Source of the DNA: Heliocidaris erythrogramma
Taxonomy: Eukaryota; Echinodermata; Echinoidea; Camarodonta; Echinometridae
DNA: 64,000 bases
Assembly (NCBI GenBank): GCA_025617745.1
Contig: CM046864.1
Location: 24,035,152 to 24,099,151, forward strand
Direction of reading: 5' to 3'
Below are positions 43,186 to 53,889 of the stretch, piece after piece. Position 1 is the stretch's first letter, and each line of letters opens with the position of its first letter. Below the pieces are notes generated by a model. The model was not told the DNA's origin. It ran no database searches and saw nothing but the letters and a program-made list of their open reading frames with translations. Both the position numbers and the translations under genes were made by a program.

Positions 43186-44888
43186 CCCATATCCGCCTAG
43201 GGCACAATGGAGCGTATAATCCCGTGCTGCCTGAGGCCAAAATCACACACATTCATCCATTCAAGCATTGCCAACTTCAAACGGTCCTCACTCACAATAA
43301 TCAAAATAAAATGGTGGCAAATTATGTACCGGTTTAACCCTAATAGGACCGGGGGGGGGGGCGGATTCCGCCCCCCCCTCGACGTTTCGCGTAATATGTT
43401 TGCATCGCGAAAAGCAGTCACCACGCCGCTTCACTACTTTTTTCTTTCAAGTCTTGCGCAACTTTTGAGACCAAATTTGTGATGTCCGCGCGTGCGGTTC
43501 CGGAGTTACGCAACATTTCGTAAGTGCATGTCAGACCCAAAATTGCTCAAAAACGTGATTTTGTGTACAAATCCAATGCAAATTGTGTTTCCAGCTAAAA
43601 TTCATAAATGTTTCATTATTTTTACTTTTACTATTTAAAAACAATTAATTTTATGTTGTTTATGATTAAAATAGTGTCGCCGACGAATTCCATCGAAAAA
43701 ACAATAAAAAACAAAAAGTCGAAAAACAAAGAAATACATAAGAAATTAAAAAAACAAATACATAAGAAAAAAAGGATTTTACCGAATTTTTTTTTTGGTT
43801 TATTTGATCAGAATCTGACAAAGAGTCTGTATACAAAAAATTAGCAGTTTTGGGGCTTTATTTAATTAATTAGAGCAAACTATTAATTTTATGCATAAAT
43901 TAGCATAATTAATTAGTTGTGACATTTTTCGGAGAAATTGACTATACAGTTTTGTAGATTACGTGGTCGGTGACGTGTGTGCTGATTTTCGTTGCGAATG
44001 CGCGGTGGACGGCCGAGATCTTAGGGGGGGGGCGGAATCAGCCCCCCCCGGCTGTGAGATGGGTCTAAATAACCCGGCTCTATTAGGGTTAAAGAGTAGA
44101 AATTGGTCTTTATTGTGAGTTTTGTATCAGGTCCATTCAGACATTTGTCATTTATTTAATCTTCACTTAAATCCTATATGAAATATGAAAATATGGAAAA
44201 AAAATTTAATATCATATAATAATTCACAATTAAAAAATATAAATTTCAAGTTTAATGAAAAACAACTAGAATTTCCTAAAAGTTCAGAATGTGTACTTTC
44301 CAGCGACCAGCGGTATAGAACTCATTTAGCAAAACATTTGGGAAATTATGAAATTATACAATTGAAAATGATATTTACTTATTCAGTATATTATGCTTTG
44401 TACTACAACACACGGAATTGCTATTCAAAAATGTGCCTGCATGTAAAATAAGAACTGAAAATCTTCATGTTAGGAAATTTGAAATGTGTTTCATGTTACA
44501 TAGTATAAGTTCTGTCCAAATATTGATGAAACACATTTATGTTCAAATATACTATCAAAGTATCAAATCTCGTAGCGATGATAATGATGCGTTGTTCCTG
44601 GTAACGTGATGTGATCGCGTGAATGAAGGTGTGAAAATGAAGAAAGCTAACTATACAAATGTTGGCTTTTCCGTATCTAGTAAAATTAACTGAACGCTGA
44701 AAGTGTAAACAAAAGTGATAGGAACGAGTGCAAAGCATTGTGGGATGTCAGGTCACGGTTTGTGGGTTATAAAAAAATTGGAAAATGACGTTATTTCGAA
44801 AGATCTTTTCGCTACGGGATATCCCGTAGTTCGGCGAATGTAGCGTTCGCGGGGACTACGGGATATTCCGTAGATCGGCGGATATGGG
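43186..44888. mobile_element. TTAA-site element with CCCATATCCGCC termini (piggyBac-like, outer)
   Basis: TTAA at 43,182-43,185 and 44,889-44,892; termini CCCATATCCGCC and its complement GGCGGATATGGG. The CCC start and TTAA duplication are piggyBac hallmarks. The right end also carries repeated ACTACGGGATATCCCGTAG palindromes. No piggyBac transposase remains. It is inserted in the 57-bp repeat of the transposase-like gene. Confidence 0.8.
43338..44088. mobile_element. TTAA-site element with CCCTAATAG termini (piggyBac-like, inner)
   Basis: TTAA at 43,334-43,337 and 44,089-44,092; termini CCCTAATAGGACCGG and CCCTAATAGAGCCGG (complement). Subterminal G and C runs (GGGGGGGCGGA) are near both ends. 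It is nested inside the outer TTAA element and has no recognisable coding sequence. Confidence 0.8.
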
Positions 44889-46444
44889 TTAAGGACCGAG
44901 AACTTGTGCACGACCATCACCATCACCGACAGGTTTGTTTGATGGACCAAGAGTTTGTGCGCTGCCGTCACCAGGTGGGTCACCGTCAGGTTTGTTTGAC
45001 GGACCGAAAGCTTGCGCACCTCCGTCACCAGGTAGGTCACCGTCAGGTTTGTTTGACGGACCGAGAGCTTGTGCGCTGCCGTCACCAGGTAGGTCACCGT
45101 CAGGTTTGTTTGACGGACCGAGAGCTTGTGCGCTGCCATCACCAGGTGGGTCACCGTCAGGTCTGCTTGACAGTGCGCGAGCTTGTGCACTTCCGTCACC
45201 AGGTAGGTCACCGTCAGGTTTGCTTGACGGGCCGAGAGCTTGTGAGCTGCCCTCACCAGGAAGGTCACCGTCAGATGTGTTTGATTCGCTGGGAGCTTTT
45301 GTGTTGCCATCACCAGAAAGGTTTTTGCTGGATTCATCTGAAGAAGTTTCGGCTTTCTGGGGAAAGAGCTCAACCTCCCTCCATCCACCGCAGCTCAAAA
45401 CTGGCTTGTAAGAAGACCAGCAGCATTCTTGGTAGGATGCATCTGTCCGCACAGCGATTGCCTTTGAAGGTTGTGTCACCATCACCCCATGAACCTGCAT
45501 GGTGCGAGGAACTTTCTTCTCTGACACGATGCTTGCAATGCGACGCCTTGCTTCATAAGAGATAGCCACATTACGCATCAGGGCCTGGTCAGCTTTGCGC
45601 TTTGCAGCCGCCCCCACGCCATTGCACGGGCCCTTCCCATGTCCAGCCTCGAAATACGACCAAGAGCAGTCAAGGCCGAATAGTTCTCTGTGGCGGCACA
45701 TGACAGAAAACATGGATATGTTTCAGACCAGTAGTGCACCACCTGGACTTGTGGATGTTTGTCCTTGATGTGTGTCGTTATTGCATCCATGATGGCCAGA
45801 ATAGAACCCGCATCGTGTGTCCTGTCATCTGAAACTACACACAGTGAATCTGTCTGAAGGGATCCATCATTTCCCCGATGATGAATGATGGCCGGATGAA
45901 TTGTGACAGAGTCCTTGGCGAGGAATGCAGACTGCACTTCTTCGTGGTACGACACAAGCCAATTTTGTGCGAAATCCATCTGTACGGTGCACTCACCTCG
46001 GACAATAGATTGCCGCAATTCACGTACCACCTTATGCTGGTGGTTAGCACGCGTCACATGCACCTTCATTGAAGGGAACTCATCCAACAATCTCTCTATA
46101 AATTGATCCCGGGGCATGTGCACTTCAACAGGTCGCAATTTGTCTGTCGTCTTACCAGCCTCTGGATCTCCAAATGGCACTGGCATTCTCTTCCATTATT
46201 GAAACTTTACAACAGGAGGGAGATTGGATGGAGCCAGTTTTTCCTCGAGATCCTGCTGAGTCATCTCTCTTACCAACGAATCAGGTACAGTCGGTATTCC
46301 TCTAACTGAGCCTACCAGAGCCCTCAATTTCAAAGTGAAATTCCGATGTTTTAAGCACAAGCACATGATATTGGTGCCGTAGCTGGGAAGCTTGATGAAT
46401 TTGGACCTCCTTCGTAACCTGCGGAAAAAAACGACAGACTCCAC
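44889..46444 (-). pseudogene. Catalytic core and repeat region of the transposase-like protein
   Basis: Frame 46,444-46,196 (CLCLKHRNFTLKL) ends at a TAA. The same frame resumes through 46,186-45,578 with VQMDFAQNW, VVSDDRTHDAG and VVHYWSE. The reading then shifts to 45,713-44,889 with CSWSYFEAGHGKGPCNG, AKRKADQAL and the 19-residue repeats. Compared with the family pattern, residues after HYWSE (usually a SQY-containing segment) are missing at the shift, so a small deletion likely caused it. Confidence 0.75.
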
Positions 46445-47361
46445 TTCAAGTCCTCATTTTGCCTGTTGTACTCTTCGTGCAGTGGCGAGGTGAAGTCTGT
46501 AAGTATCACTCTTTGCTTCTTCACCTACTTGACTGTTACCGTGTCCTTCTTTCCTGGGAGTGTTATGCTGTGTTCTGGCTGCTGGAGATATGAAAGTACT
46601 CTCTGTTCGATTCTATTCGACTTCTGAAGGCGCTTGATGGGCTTACTTTTATTTGATGATATCACACGACGGTTGATAGCTGTATCCCGTGGAAGCTATC
46701 TCTTAACTTATAAGTTTTTAACTTGTCTGGTGAGGAAACCTGCTTGATAATCTTAATGCGTTTATTTGGGGATAATTTTGTCAGTTTTCTGGCAAACACA
46801 TACATTCTCAACTTGCGCTTAACTTGCAACTTTGAAGACTTTCTTTCTTTGCTTTTCTTGATGTGATTTAATTCAACTTTTTCTTCATGTTCTTCATTCA
46901 TGTTAAACGCCTTATTTGCTCCATCGCTCTCCGTTTTTGAAGCAACCTTGTTCACAAGAATCTCATTCAAAAGCAAAAGCAACAACTTCAACTAATAATT
47001 TCAAAATTTAATATAGAAATTTTGAGAAGTGATATTAAAAAGTCAAAGCTAATTGAATTTAAAACCCTATCGATCGGTATTTGATGAAAACTAAACCCTC
47101 TTTCATACCTCATGGCTGATCGATTGAGGGATGGCTGTGGTGGATGCTCTGCTTGTCCTGATCCCCCTGAAGGAGCTCGGGAATGACTACTGCTCGAAGC
47201 ATTCTATGTCCTTGCTGGTGGTGTCTGAAGAAATTAATAACATAGAATTATTTTCCTGCTTGGTCCCGATTTAAAAAAAAAAAGCTATTAATAACTTTCT
47301 TTTTTGATTGTACACTGGAAAACCTGTACTTATTAAACTTGAATAATAAGCTGCTACTTAC

Positions 47362-47532
47362 ATCAAACTGGAGGAAGGATAGGTAGTATTTCCTCCATTG
47401 CCAGGTCGTTTTCATCATGCGTCTTCTCCTCCTGTTATACACAGCTTCTGTGAGCTCCTCCTCCTTCCATTGACGGTACTCCGCTTGAGACTGAGCGGCT
47501 GGCTTTGTTAACAATTTTCTTGGACGCGGCAT
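47362..47532 (-). pseudogene. N-terminal exon of the transposase-like protein
   Basis: 57 codons from MPRPRKLL to FLQFD, with donor GTAAGT on the minus strand. The basic QAEYRQWKEEE stretch is the kind of N-terminus seen in this family. It is intact as read. Confidence 0.6.
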
Positions 47533-47585
47533 TATCAGTGAAACTGTAAACTTTATATAAAGCGAGGATTGTACATGTATAAAGT

Positions 47586-47910
47586 GAACGTCCGTTATGA
47601 AAACGAAAAATGAAATCTTCATATATAAATAAAAAATGTTGCAAAGTAAGGGGATACTTGACTGGCATCTACTGTAAAAGTAAGGAGGTAATTCCCCATT
47701 TCCTTCAACGGAATTCATAACAATCTTTCAAGATGGAACCTGCGTGAGCAAAAAGAAAAATCAAATTATATTACAGGCAAATTAGAACTAGTTTATATTA
47801 TATACCTTATATTAGTGATTAGACATTATACTAATAACTGCAAATGGTATGTATAACAAGGAAAATAAATACAAAATTGAGTTTTCTTACCGAACTTCCG
47901 TGAGGAAAAC
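47586..47910. repeat. Right-side AACGTCCGT / AACTTCCGT motifs
   Basis: GAACGTCCGTTATGAAAA (47,585-47,602) and CGAACTTCCGTGAGG (47,891-47,905), with further copies at 48,543 (reverse) and 49,270. The first pairs exactly with the inverted copy at 41,032. Confidence 0.5.
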
Positions 47911-47965
47911 TGATGTAAACTTTCCCATGCAATAAAAATCTCAAAACTTGACCAATTGAAATAAT

Positions 47966-48247
47966 CTCATAACCAAATTATAATAAATAGATAGATTATT
48001 ATAGATTATTATAGATTATTATAGATTGATAGATAGATAGATTATTATAGATTATTCTTAATAATCATGTCTAAATAGACAATATTAGCATTTAAATTTT
48101 AATATCATAACCAAATTATAATAAATAGATTATTATTGATTATTATCGATTATTATACATAGATAGATATATAGATAGATTATTATAGATTATTATTCAT
48201 AATAATTAATCATGTCTAAATAGACAATATTAGCATTTAAATCTTAA
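47966..48247. repeat. Tandem duplication (~140 bp x2) with GATA/TTA microsatellite
   Basis: Both copies start TCATAACCAAATTATAATAA and end with AATCATGTCTAAATAGACAA then TATTAGCATTTAAAT. The middles are variable runs of AGATTATT and AGATAGAT. Confidence 0.85.
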
Positions 48248-48567
48248 TTTTCAAAAAAAAATCATAAAATTGTTTTTACAAAAATAATATTTTAAAAATA
48301 AGTCGTATTCTATGCCGACTATGATAATTCAGTAGCACAAATAATGAAGTCATTAAATAGCTCTGAAAATGAGTCATGCCGTTTCTTCTGTCGTTTCTTG
48401 TGTAAATCAGCACACCCATGAGGCTCCCACGTGGCTTCAACGAGTATGGACTTCATACATGTGCGCTGAGCTCTGTGATGAAAGTGCATTTCGACTTGCG
48501 CGCATCACCCAGCAGCAAAAAATCCATTGTTGAATCATATATCTCACGGAAGTTCGTTTTCCTAAGA

Positions 48568-49102
48568 CGAGGCATCATAAATCAGCCTATCAGCTGGCTG
48601 CAGCCAGCTGCACTTATGCGTCCGGCTGCATTTTTAAAATTAGCTCAGCCGGCGGCGGCATGCCGAAGTATGCGCCGGCCGCGGCCTCCCGGATGGAAGC
48701 CGAGCCTCACAAAAAGCGAGAAAACATTAGCTCAGCCGGCTGCGGCATGCCGAAAGTATGCGCCGGCAATTTACGCCTCCAAAATGTACGCCTCCAAAAT
48801 GTACTACGGAAGTACTGTAGGTGAGAGTAATCTCTCTTAATACTATAATAGTCTTTGGCTCCGTCCGGCTGCAGCCAGCTGCAACTTCTAGCATCTCTGT
48901 CCGGCTGCAGCTGGCTAAGCAAATTTAGGATTAGATGGGCAGGCTGGGGGAGGACGGGCCAATTCAGAGCCCCAGCTTGCCTCAGCTGGCTGGGCTAATT
49001 AATGCAAATTAATTGCCCCGTCCGGCTTCAGCTGGCTTTGCAGCCCCAGTCAGCCTTCGCATGAGGCTGCAGCCAGCTGATAGGCTGATTTATGATGCCT
49101 CG
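48568..49102. mobile_element. GC-rich MITE with CGAGGCATCATAAATCAGCC termini
   Basis: The termini are a perfect inverted repeat of about 35 bp running into CTATCAGCTGGCTGCAGCC. The interior has many GCAGCCAGCTG and GCCGGC words in both orientations. CCTAA lies just outside both ends (48,561 and 49,103). The open frame at 48,418-48,840 overlaps it and is not a gene. Confidence 0.75.
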
Positions 49103-49109
49103 CCTAACG

Positions 49110-49675
49110 GAGGTGCGCTAAATTCTTCTTTACCCATTAGAAATCAAATTTTCTTTGGAAGACGAGGGAAACATTTTCAGGAATCATGAATCTATTAGAG
49201 ATACATATTTTAATTATCACCATTACCACTATCTGAACTTTAACGGGCTCTTTCACCCCAAAAAGGATGTCGAACTTCCGTGAGGGAAACCCAGTATAAT
49301 ATGACTTAAAATGTTGTCCTTTTTAATAATGCAAGTTATTTCCTATTTTTTTCTAGAAATGTTCTTTTTATTGAAGTCTTTAATTTGCCACTGGTCATGT
49401 CGTATCTCTCATAGTAGAATTCTTTTCTGAAATCATAAAGTTATGACGTTCGCTTTTTTTTACTTTTTAATGTTTCAATTAACACTGTTACCTACTTAAT
49501 ATCAAATATATCAATAATTATATATTCACTGAAAGCCCTTCAACTATCCTTTCGGATGACACCAAAATATATAAAAATAAATAGGAATAGAAACAAATAT
49601 TGATGTTAGAATGCACTGAAGTCCGGAAATGAACAAATTGGTACATTATTCAAAATCCTGACCCATATATATATA
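49110..49675. other. AT-rich intron 8 sequence, no gene seen
   Basis: Includes CGAACTTCCGTGAGGGAAAC at 49,270. No open frame or other repeat was noticed. Confidence 0.4.
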
Positions 49676-50490
49676 CACTAAAGGAAAAAAGAAACTTATA
49701 AAAGTTCAAGAGATCACCAAATTAAATTCTCTGCATGGAAATGTACCAAATTTGGATATAATGTTGATTCAATGCATGGCTTTAAATGACAGTCAATAAC
49801 AAAAAGTTTTCTTCAATGCCACAAAAGAAATGTGCACTGAAGCAAAGGACTCTCTAATCCCCAAGTCACAAAGACAAACTGCAGCCTTGTACACCATATG
49901 CATGTCAATGAATGAAACAAAAGAATTTCAAAAGGGATTTGCAAGTTCATATCCAAACAGATTAATAGCCAGTATGTCCACCTCTAGCTTGCTGGCAAGC
50001 TGTACACCGTCTTCGCATGCTTCCGATCAGATTCGCGATGGTAGCCTGGGGAACATTGTTCCATTCCTCTTGCAGTGCTGCAATGAGCGTCTCCCTATTG
50101 ATGGGTTGATTGTCACGCCTTGACACACGTCGACCAAGCTCTTCCCAGAGATGTTCAATTGGGGAAAGGTCTGGTGAACGGGCGAACCATGGCAGAACAT
50201 CAATATCCTCTTGCTCGAGGGGTGCAAATCCCTTTTGAAATTCTTTTGTTTCATTCATTGACATGCATATGGTGTACAAGACTGCAGTTTATCTTTGTGA
50301 CTTTGGGATTAGAGAGTCCTTTGTTTCAGTGCACATTTCTTTTGTGGCATTGAAGAAAACTTTTTGTTATTGACTGTCATTTAAAGCCATGCATTGAATC
50401 AACATTATATCCAAATTTGGTACATTTCCATGCAGAGAATTTAATTTGGTGATCTCTTGAACTTTTATAAGTTTCTTTTTTCCTTTAGTG
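49676..50490. mobile_element. Tc1-like element with ~270-bp inverted repeats
   Basis: TA at 49,674-49,675 and 50,491-50,492 flank CACTAAAGGAAAAAAGAAAC and its complement. The arms extend about 270 bp (to about 49,945 and from about 50,225). Only the C-terminal quarter of a Tc1 transposase remains between them. Confidence 0.85.
49962..50225 (-). pseudogene. Tc1 transposase C-terminal fragment
   Basis: Minus-strand frame with LEQEDIDVLPWFARSPDLSP, IEHLWEELGRRV, ALQEEWNNVPQATI and LIGSMRRRCTACQQARGGHT, ending at a stop. The DLSPIEHLWEEL motif contains the third catalytic acid region of Tc1 enzymes. The DNA-binding part and the first two catalytic residues are missing; the frame's first residues come from the inverted repeat. 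Confidence 0.9.
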
Positions 50491-50670
50491 TATATATATA
50501 TATATGCATGAAATGGGAATTCCACTAATAAAGTTCAGTGTGAGTGAACTGGGATGTACAGTGCTTACATTCATAAAAGAGCCTTTGTAGATTTGTAAGT
50601 GTACCCAATATTTTTCGTTTTAGTTCCGTTTGTATTACTTTCTTCTTTTTTTTTCACCATTATTTTGCAG

Positions 50671-50780
50671 TGTGTATCATGAAGTTCTCATACCAGCCGT
50701 GTGGAAGATGAATGTGGAGAAGTGGGAGATTGAGACACTGCAGGCTATAGTTGCAGAAGAAGAAGACCCTGTTCATTCAG
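50671..50780 (+). CDS. TBC gene exon 9
   Basis: The acceptor TATTTTGCAG precedes 50,671; the donor GTATGT follows 50,780 (phase 1). It encodes VYHEVLIPAVWKMNVEKWEI and ETLQAIVAEEEDPVHS, a helical extension after the TBC domain. A mariner-like MITE starts 30 bp into the following intron. Confidence 0.85.
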
Positions 50781-50809
50781 GTATGTAGTGTATGGTGCCA
50801 TGTGATCTG

Positions 50810-50985
50810 TACAGTGAAACCTGTATATAAAGACCGCTTTTGGGAGACAAGGGAGGCCTTCTCTAGAAGTAGGTGGTTTGTCCGTACAGGTTCCTTTAAT
50901 GCATGTTAGAATGAGAAACACTTTTCGAAAGAGACAAAAATGGTGGTCTTTATGGACAGGTGGTTGCTAAAGCAGGTTGGAATGC
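50810..50985. mobile_element. MITE with TACAGTGAAACCTG terminus (copy 1)
   Basis: Shares TATAAAGACC, GAGAAACACTTTTC and GCTAAAGCAGGTT with the complete copy at 55,210-55,403, in opposite orientation. The right end is diverged. TA-flanked CAGT termini suggest a Tc1/mariner-type derivative. Confidence 0.7.
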
Positions 50986-51759
50986 ATTATCGTGACAACC
51001 ATGGTTTGGACTGTTACCTCCAAACGACCATCCTACCATATTTTGAATAGTTTAATTTATTCTCAGAAGCTTTCCCCCTGGTGCTGATGGTTTGTAATGG
51101 CATGCCCATTATGTAAGATCGGAAAGTCTTGAAAAACAAATTGCAGGACTTATGATATTTCTGGGGGGGGGAGTTTGGGGGTTGGATGCATTATCCCCCC
51201 TTAGATACTTCTTATACTTGCATATTAAACCCTTAATGTACTGGGCTTTATTCAATCCACTGCCTAGGGGAACTGATTGGCCCCTGTATTAAGCCATTGG
51301 ACCCCGACTGGAGGATATGGGGGAGGGGAACCTTACAAATGGTTAGCCCAACAATACTTTGGTGAATGTAAGTTCATTAAAGATGCTCGATATTCAATAA
51401 GGAGTTCCTATGCGAAAAGGGTTAAAAGTTTACATAGTATTTGGAATTATTAACCCATAGGCTACAGGAACCGGGTGGCTAGAGTTCAGTAGTCAACGGG
51501 TTATCAGTGATATTAGAAATACAATGTGATCCTGTCACATGTAAATGGCTGTTTACTTGTACCCCATTGTAAATATTATGAATATTCTAAACAGAAGGTT
51601 ATTTACATGTCAGCCAACAGATCTAGATTATGTCTCTTATCTCATTTATGAAATACTCCTTTTTAGAATAGACAAATGTGACAGCAATTCAAAATTGAAA
51701 ATTTCTAATACTTATTCAGTGAATCAAAACAAAACAGACTTTCTTTGCTCCAAAAGACC

Positions 51760-52192
51760 AGGTGCGTGTTTCATAAAGCTGTTCGTAAGTTACGCACGAC
51801 TTTAAGCACGACTGGTGATCAGTTCTTGCGCTAAATGATTGAGAATCTGATTAGTATAGCACCCAAGAACATGTTCCAGTCGTTCGTAAAGTCATTCGTA
51901 ACCAGGGGGGTGTTTCATAAAGCTGTTCTTAAAGTTACACATGGCTTTATGAACGACTTAAAGATGACATGCCAAATGGGATGCTCAATCATTTTTAAGT
52001 GCATCAACTAAAGTTAACAAACATTTGTATTGCAAAGTATATTTTTTGCCATAATTTAATTGAGGTTATTGGAAATACAGTCACATTTTGTTAAAACATC
52101 AGGAAAAACTTTGGGCATGCTATCTGGCACTTCATATGCAAGTCGCTCGTAAAGTCATGCATAACTTTACGAAGAGCTTTGTGAAACACCCG
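51760..52192. mobile_element. Two adjacent palindromic MITEs, family B
   Basis: GTTTCATAAAGCTGTTCGTA starts copy 1 (51,767), which lacks its right end. Copy 2 (51,906-52,192) starts TGTTTCATAAAGCTGTTC and ends AAGAGCTTTGTGAAACACCC. Copy 1 is nearly identical internally to 58,795-58,937. Confidence 0.75.
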
Positions 52193-52290
52193 CCTGGGCT
52201 CGCAAGTGCTGTATATATACAAGTCTAAAACAGTAATGAAACTTTCACAACTTCACATTACCTCTGAAATGGTGTGTTATATGATTGCAG

Positions 52291-52386
52291 GCATGAAGAG
52301 ACGTCATCGGACCGAGAGAACATTGGGAGAGGTGTCACAGGATAGCAAGCGTATTAGACTAGAGGAAAAACCAAAACCTAAACCAA
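52291..52386 (+). CDS. TBC gene exon 10
   Basis: The acceptor ATGATTGCAG precedes 52,291; the donor GTAAGA follows 52,386 (phase 1 on both sides). It encodes MKRRHRTERTLGEVSQDSKR and IRLEEKPKPKP, a basic segment that could act as a nuclear or membrane-binding patch (inference). Confidence 0.85.
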
Positions 52387-52869
52387 GTAAGAATTCTTGT
52401 TGACTGATTCACTAATTGTGTATTACTTACTCGTACTATCAAGCTAAGAGTATTTCCGAGTAGAGGATAGTATTTTGTTTATATTGTTGATGTTAAAGTT
52501 CATTGAGGAATCTGTTAATGTTCAAGAAATAGAATTCAAAATTTTGCTAAGGAGCGTGATTCCCTCTGAGAGAATAAACATTAAGTATTCTTTATTTGTT
52601 GATATTCCTAATGCTGTTAAAGGTAATACCTAAAAACAAAGATTATGAGTATTATTTATGCACTTTTATGAGAAAGTAAAAGATAAACTGGTTACTTGAC
52701 TGAGAACCAACCCTCTCCCCCCCCCCCCCCCAAAAAAAGAGAAATTCTTTGAAACTTTCTATTAACCCGTTGACTACTGAATATTCTCTTTCCCATAGGC
52801 AATAGGGTAATACTATTATTGTTATAATCAAAGAGTCCTGGTTCATAATTTTTGTCTGCCTATTCACAG

Positions 52870-53889
52870 CAGCAACCAGTGGCTTCTTTCAGCGAGTGAT
52901 CAACATCTTCACCCCTCGTAACCAGAGAGATCCAGAGCTTCAAGGAGCTTCAGTCAGTATGTCACCAGGTCAACGGTGCCAGGATACAAGGCACAGCCAG
53001 CGATTGAGGCAGAAAGGACCAGGGGCAGCACGACCAGCAAGGCACCGCACTTGCTCGAAAGTCCAAGAGGTGTCACATGTAGGGCTAGCTACAGGACCAG
53101 TGATTGTCCAGTATCACCAAGCAAGCTGATGAAACTTGATGAACAGGAGGATGGACATGGAGCACAGGCAAGATGTACTAGATCTGGGTTTACTGCACCG
53201 GGTAGCAGTCAAAAGAGAAAAGGAAATACAATGAACAAAGATGCAAGAGGAACTGTGGGTAGGAGGCAAACACCTTTGAAGGTTTCTGTTGAAGAGAATG
53301 GAGTGACCTTCAAGGGCCCTAGACAAGCTCCACTCACACCAAAGTCAGCTGGTCGGAGCAAGATGTTTGGTCGGCTCCATGCCCAGGTCTTTGGGAGCGA
53401 AGAACCCAGATACCCAACATTCTCCCATCCTCTTGAGGATCTGGCGCAGGCATCACCTGGACGGCGTCGAGCCCTTACCAAAGCTAGACGCAGTCTTGGC
53501 AAAGAGTCAGCCGAGTCACCCAAGCAACAGCAGAGGACGTCCCCACGGTTGTCCTCCAGATCTCAAAAACCACCTCCCCGCAATGGCTGGTTGTCTCCTT
53601 ACTGCAAGCAATACATGGTGAAGCCAATTCTCCAGACCCACCACCAAACAACACTGCATAAGGCATCCCCACACCGTAGCCCTCCAAGAAGTGCAACTCC
53701 AGAATTTGAATTTGTCCATGTGGCGAGCCCTAGTCGAGGAACATTAGACAAAGAGAACAGTCCTACACAGACCTTGTCTCTGGATGGCCAAAAGAGAACA
53801 GCGCCCTCAATGGAGAGCCTGGAGTCCATTCCTGATGGTGTCCTGTCGGTTCTTGGTGACCAAAGCTCACAAGCATGGACAGAAATGAG
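52870..53889 (+). CDS. TBC gene exon 11, long polar tail, apparent 1-base frameshift
   Basis: The acceptor is CACAG|CAG|CAACC, two possible AG sites 3 bp apart, so one Ala may be optional. The frame set by exon 10 reads TSGFFQRVINIFTPRNQRD and GASVSMSPGQ. The rest reads one base earlier, from about 52,976 on, through KLMKLDEQED, RSKMFGRLHAQVFG, SPRLSSRSQKPPPRNGW and SPTQTLSLDGQKR. The second frame joins exon 12 in phase and runs over 300 codons without a stop, so one base is probably missing between 52,922 and 53,126 in this sequence. The tail is rich in Ser, Pro, Arg and Lys and has a KEN motif in TLDKENSP (53,750-53,758). The donor is GTAATG. Confidence 0.8.

Larger units (their letters stand above)
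43030..45300. repeat. 57-bp coding tandem repeat, split by insertion
   Basis: Units containing CACCAGGTAGGTCACCGTCA and TTTGACGGACCGAGAGCTTG repeat about eight times at 44,895-45,300 and three times at 43,030-43,185. The gap between is the outer TTAA element. Several frames on both strands stay open because of the repeat. Confidence 0.85.
42622..47532 (-). pseudogene. Decayed intron-containing DDE-type transposase with 19-residue tandem repeats
   Basis: Reading right to left: an N-terminal exon starts MPRPRKLL at 47,532 with a basic EYRQWKEEE region and ends at 47,362 before GTAAGT. A Ser/Pro-rich exon (about 47,227-47,110) has one in-frame stop. Linker pieces include LPGKKDTVTV and CLCLKHRNFTL. 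The core has QMDFAQNW (45,970), HYWSE, and after a frameshift near 45,700 YFEAGHGKGPCNGVG. The last acidic residue with the two motif Asp/Glu gives a D-D/E-E pattern. A tandem array of a 19-residue unit (SNKPDGDLPGDGSAQALGP) follows, then a C-terminal module with YDDQWYVGKV and FRWPEDKD. I know these motifs from uncharacterised metazoan proteins but cannot name the superfamily. Stops, a shift and two nested insertions make it non-functional. Confidence 0.7.

Noticed and set aside
44906..45565. Plus-strand open frames over the 57-bp repeat
   Set aside because: Shadow of the minus-strand transposase repeat, which has the recognisable protein motifs.
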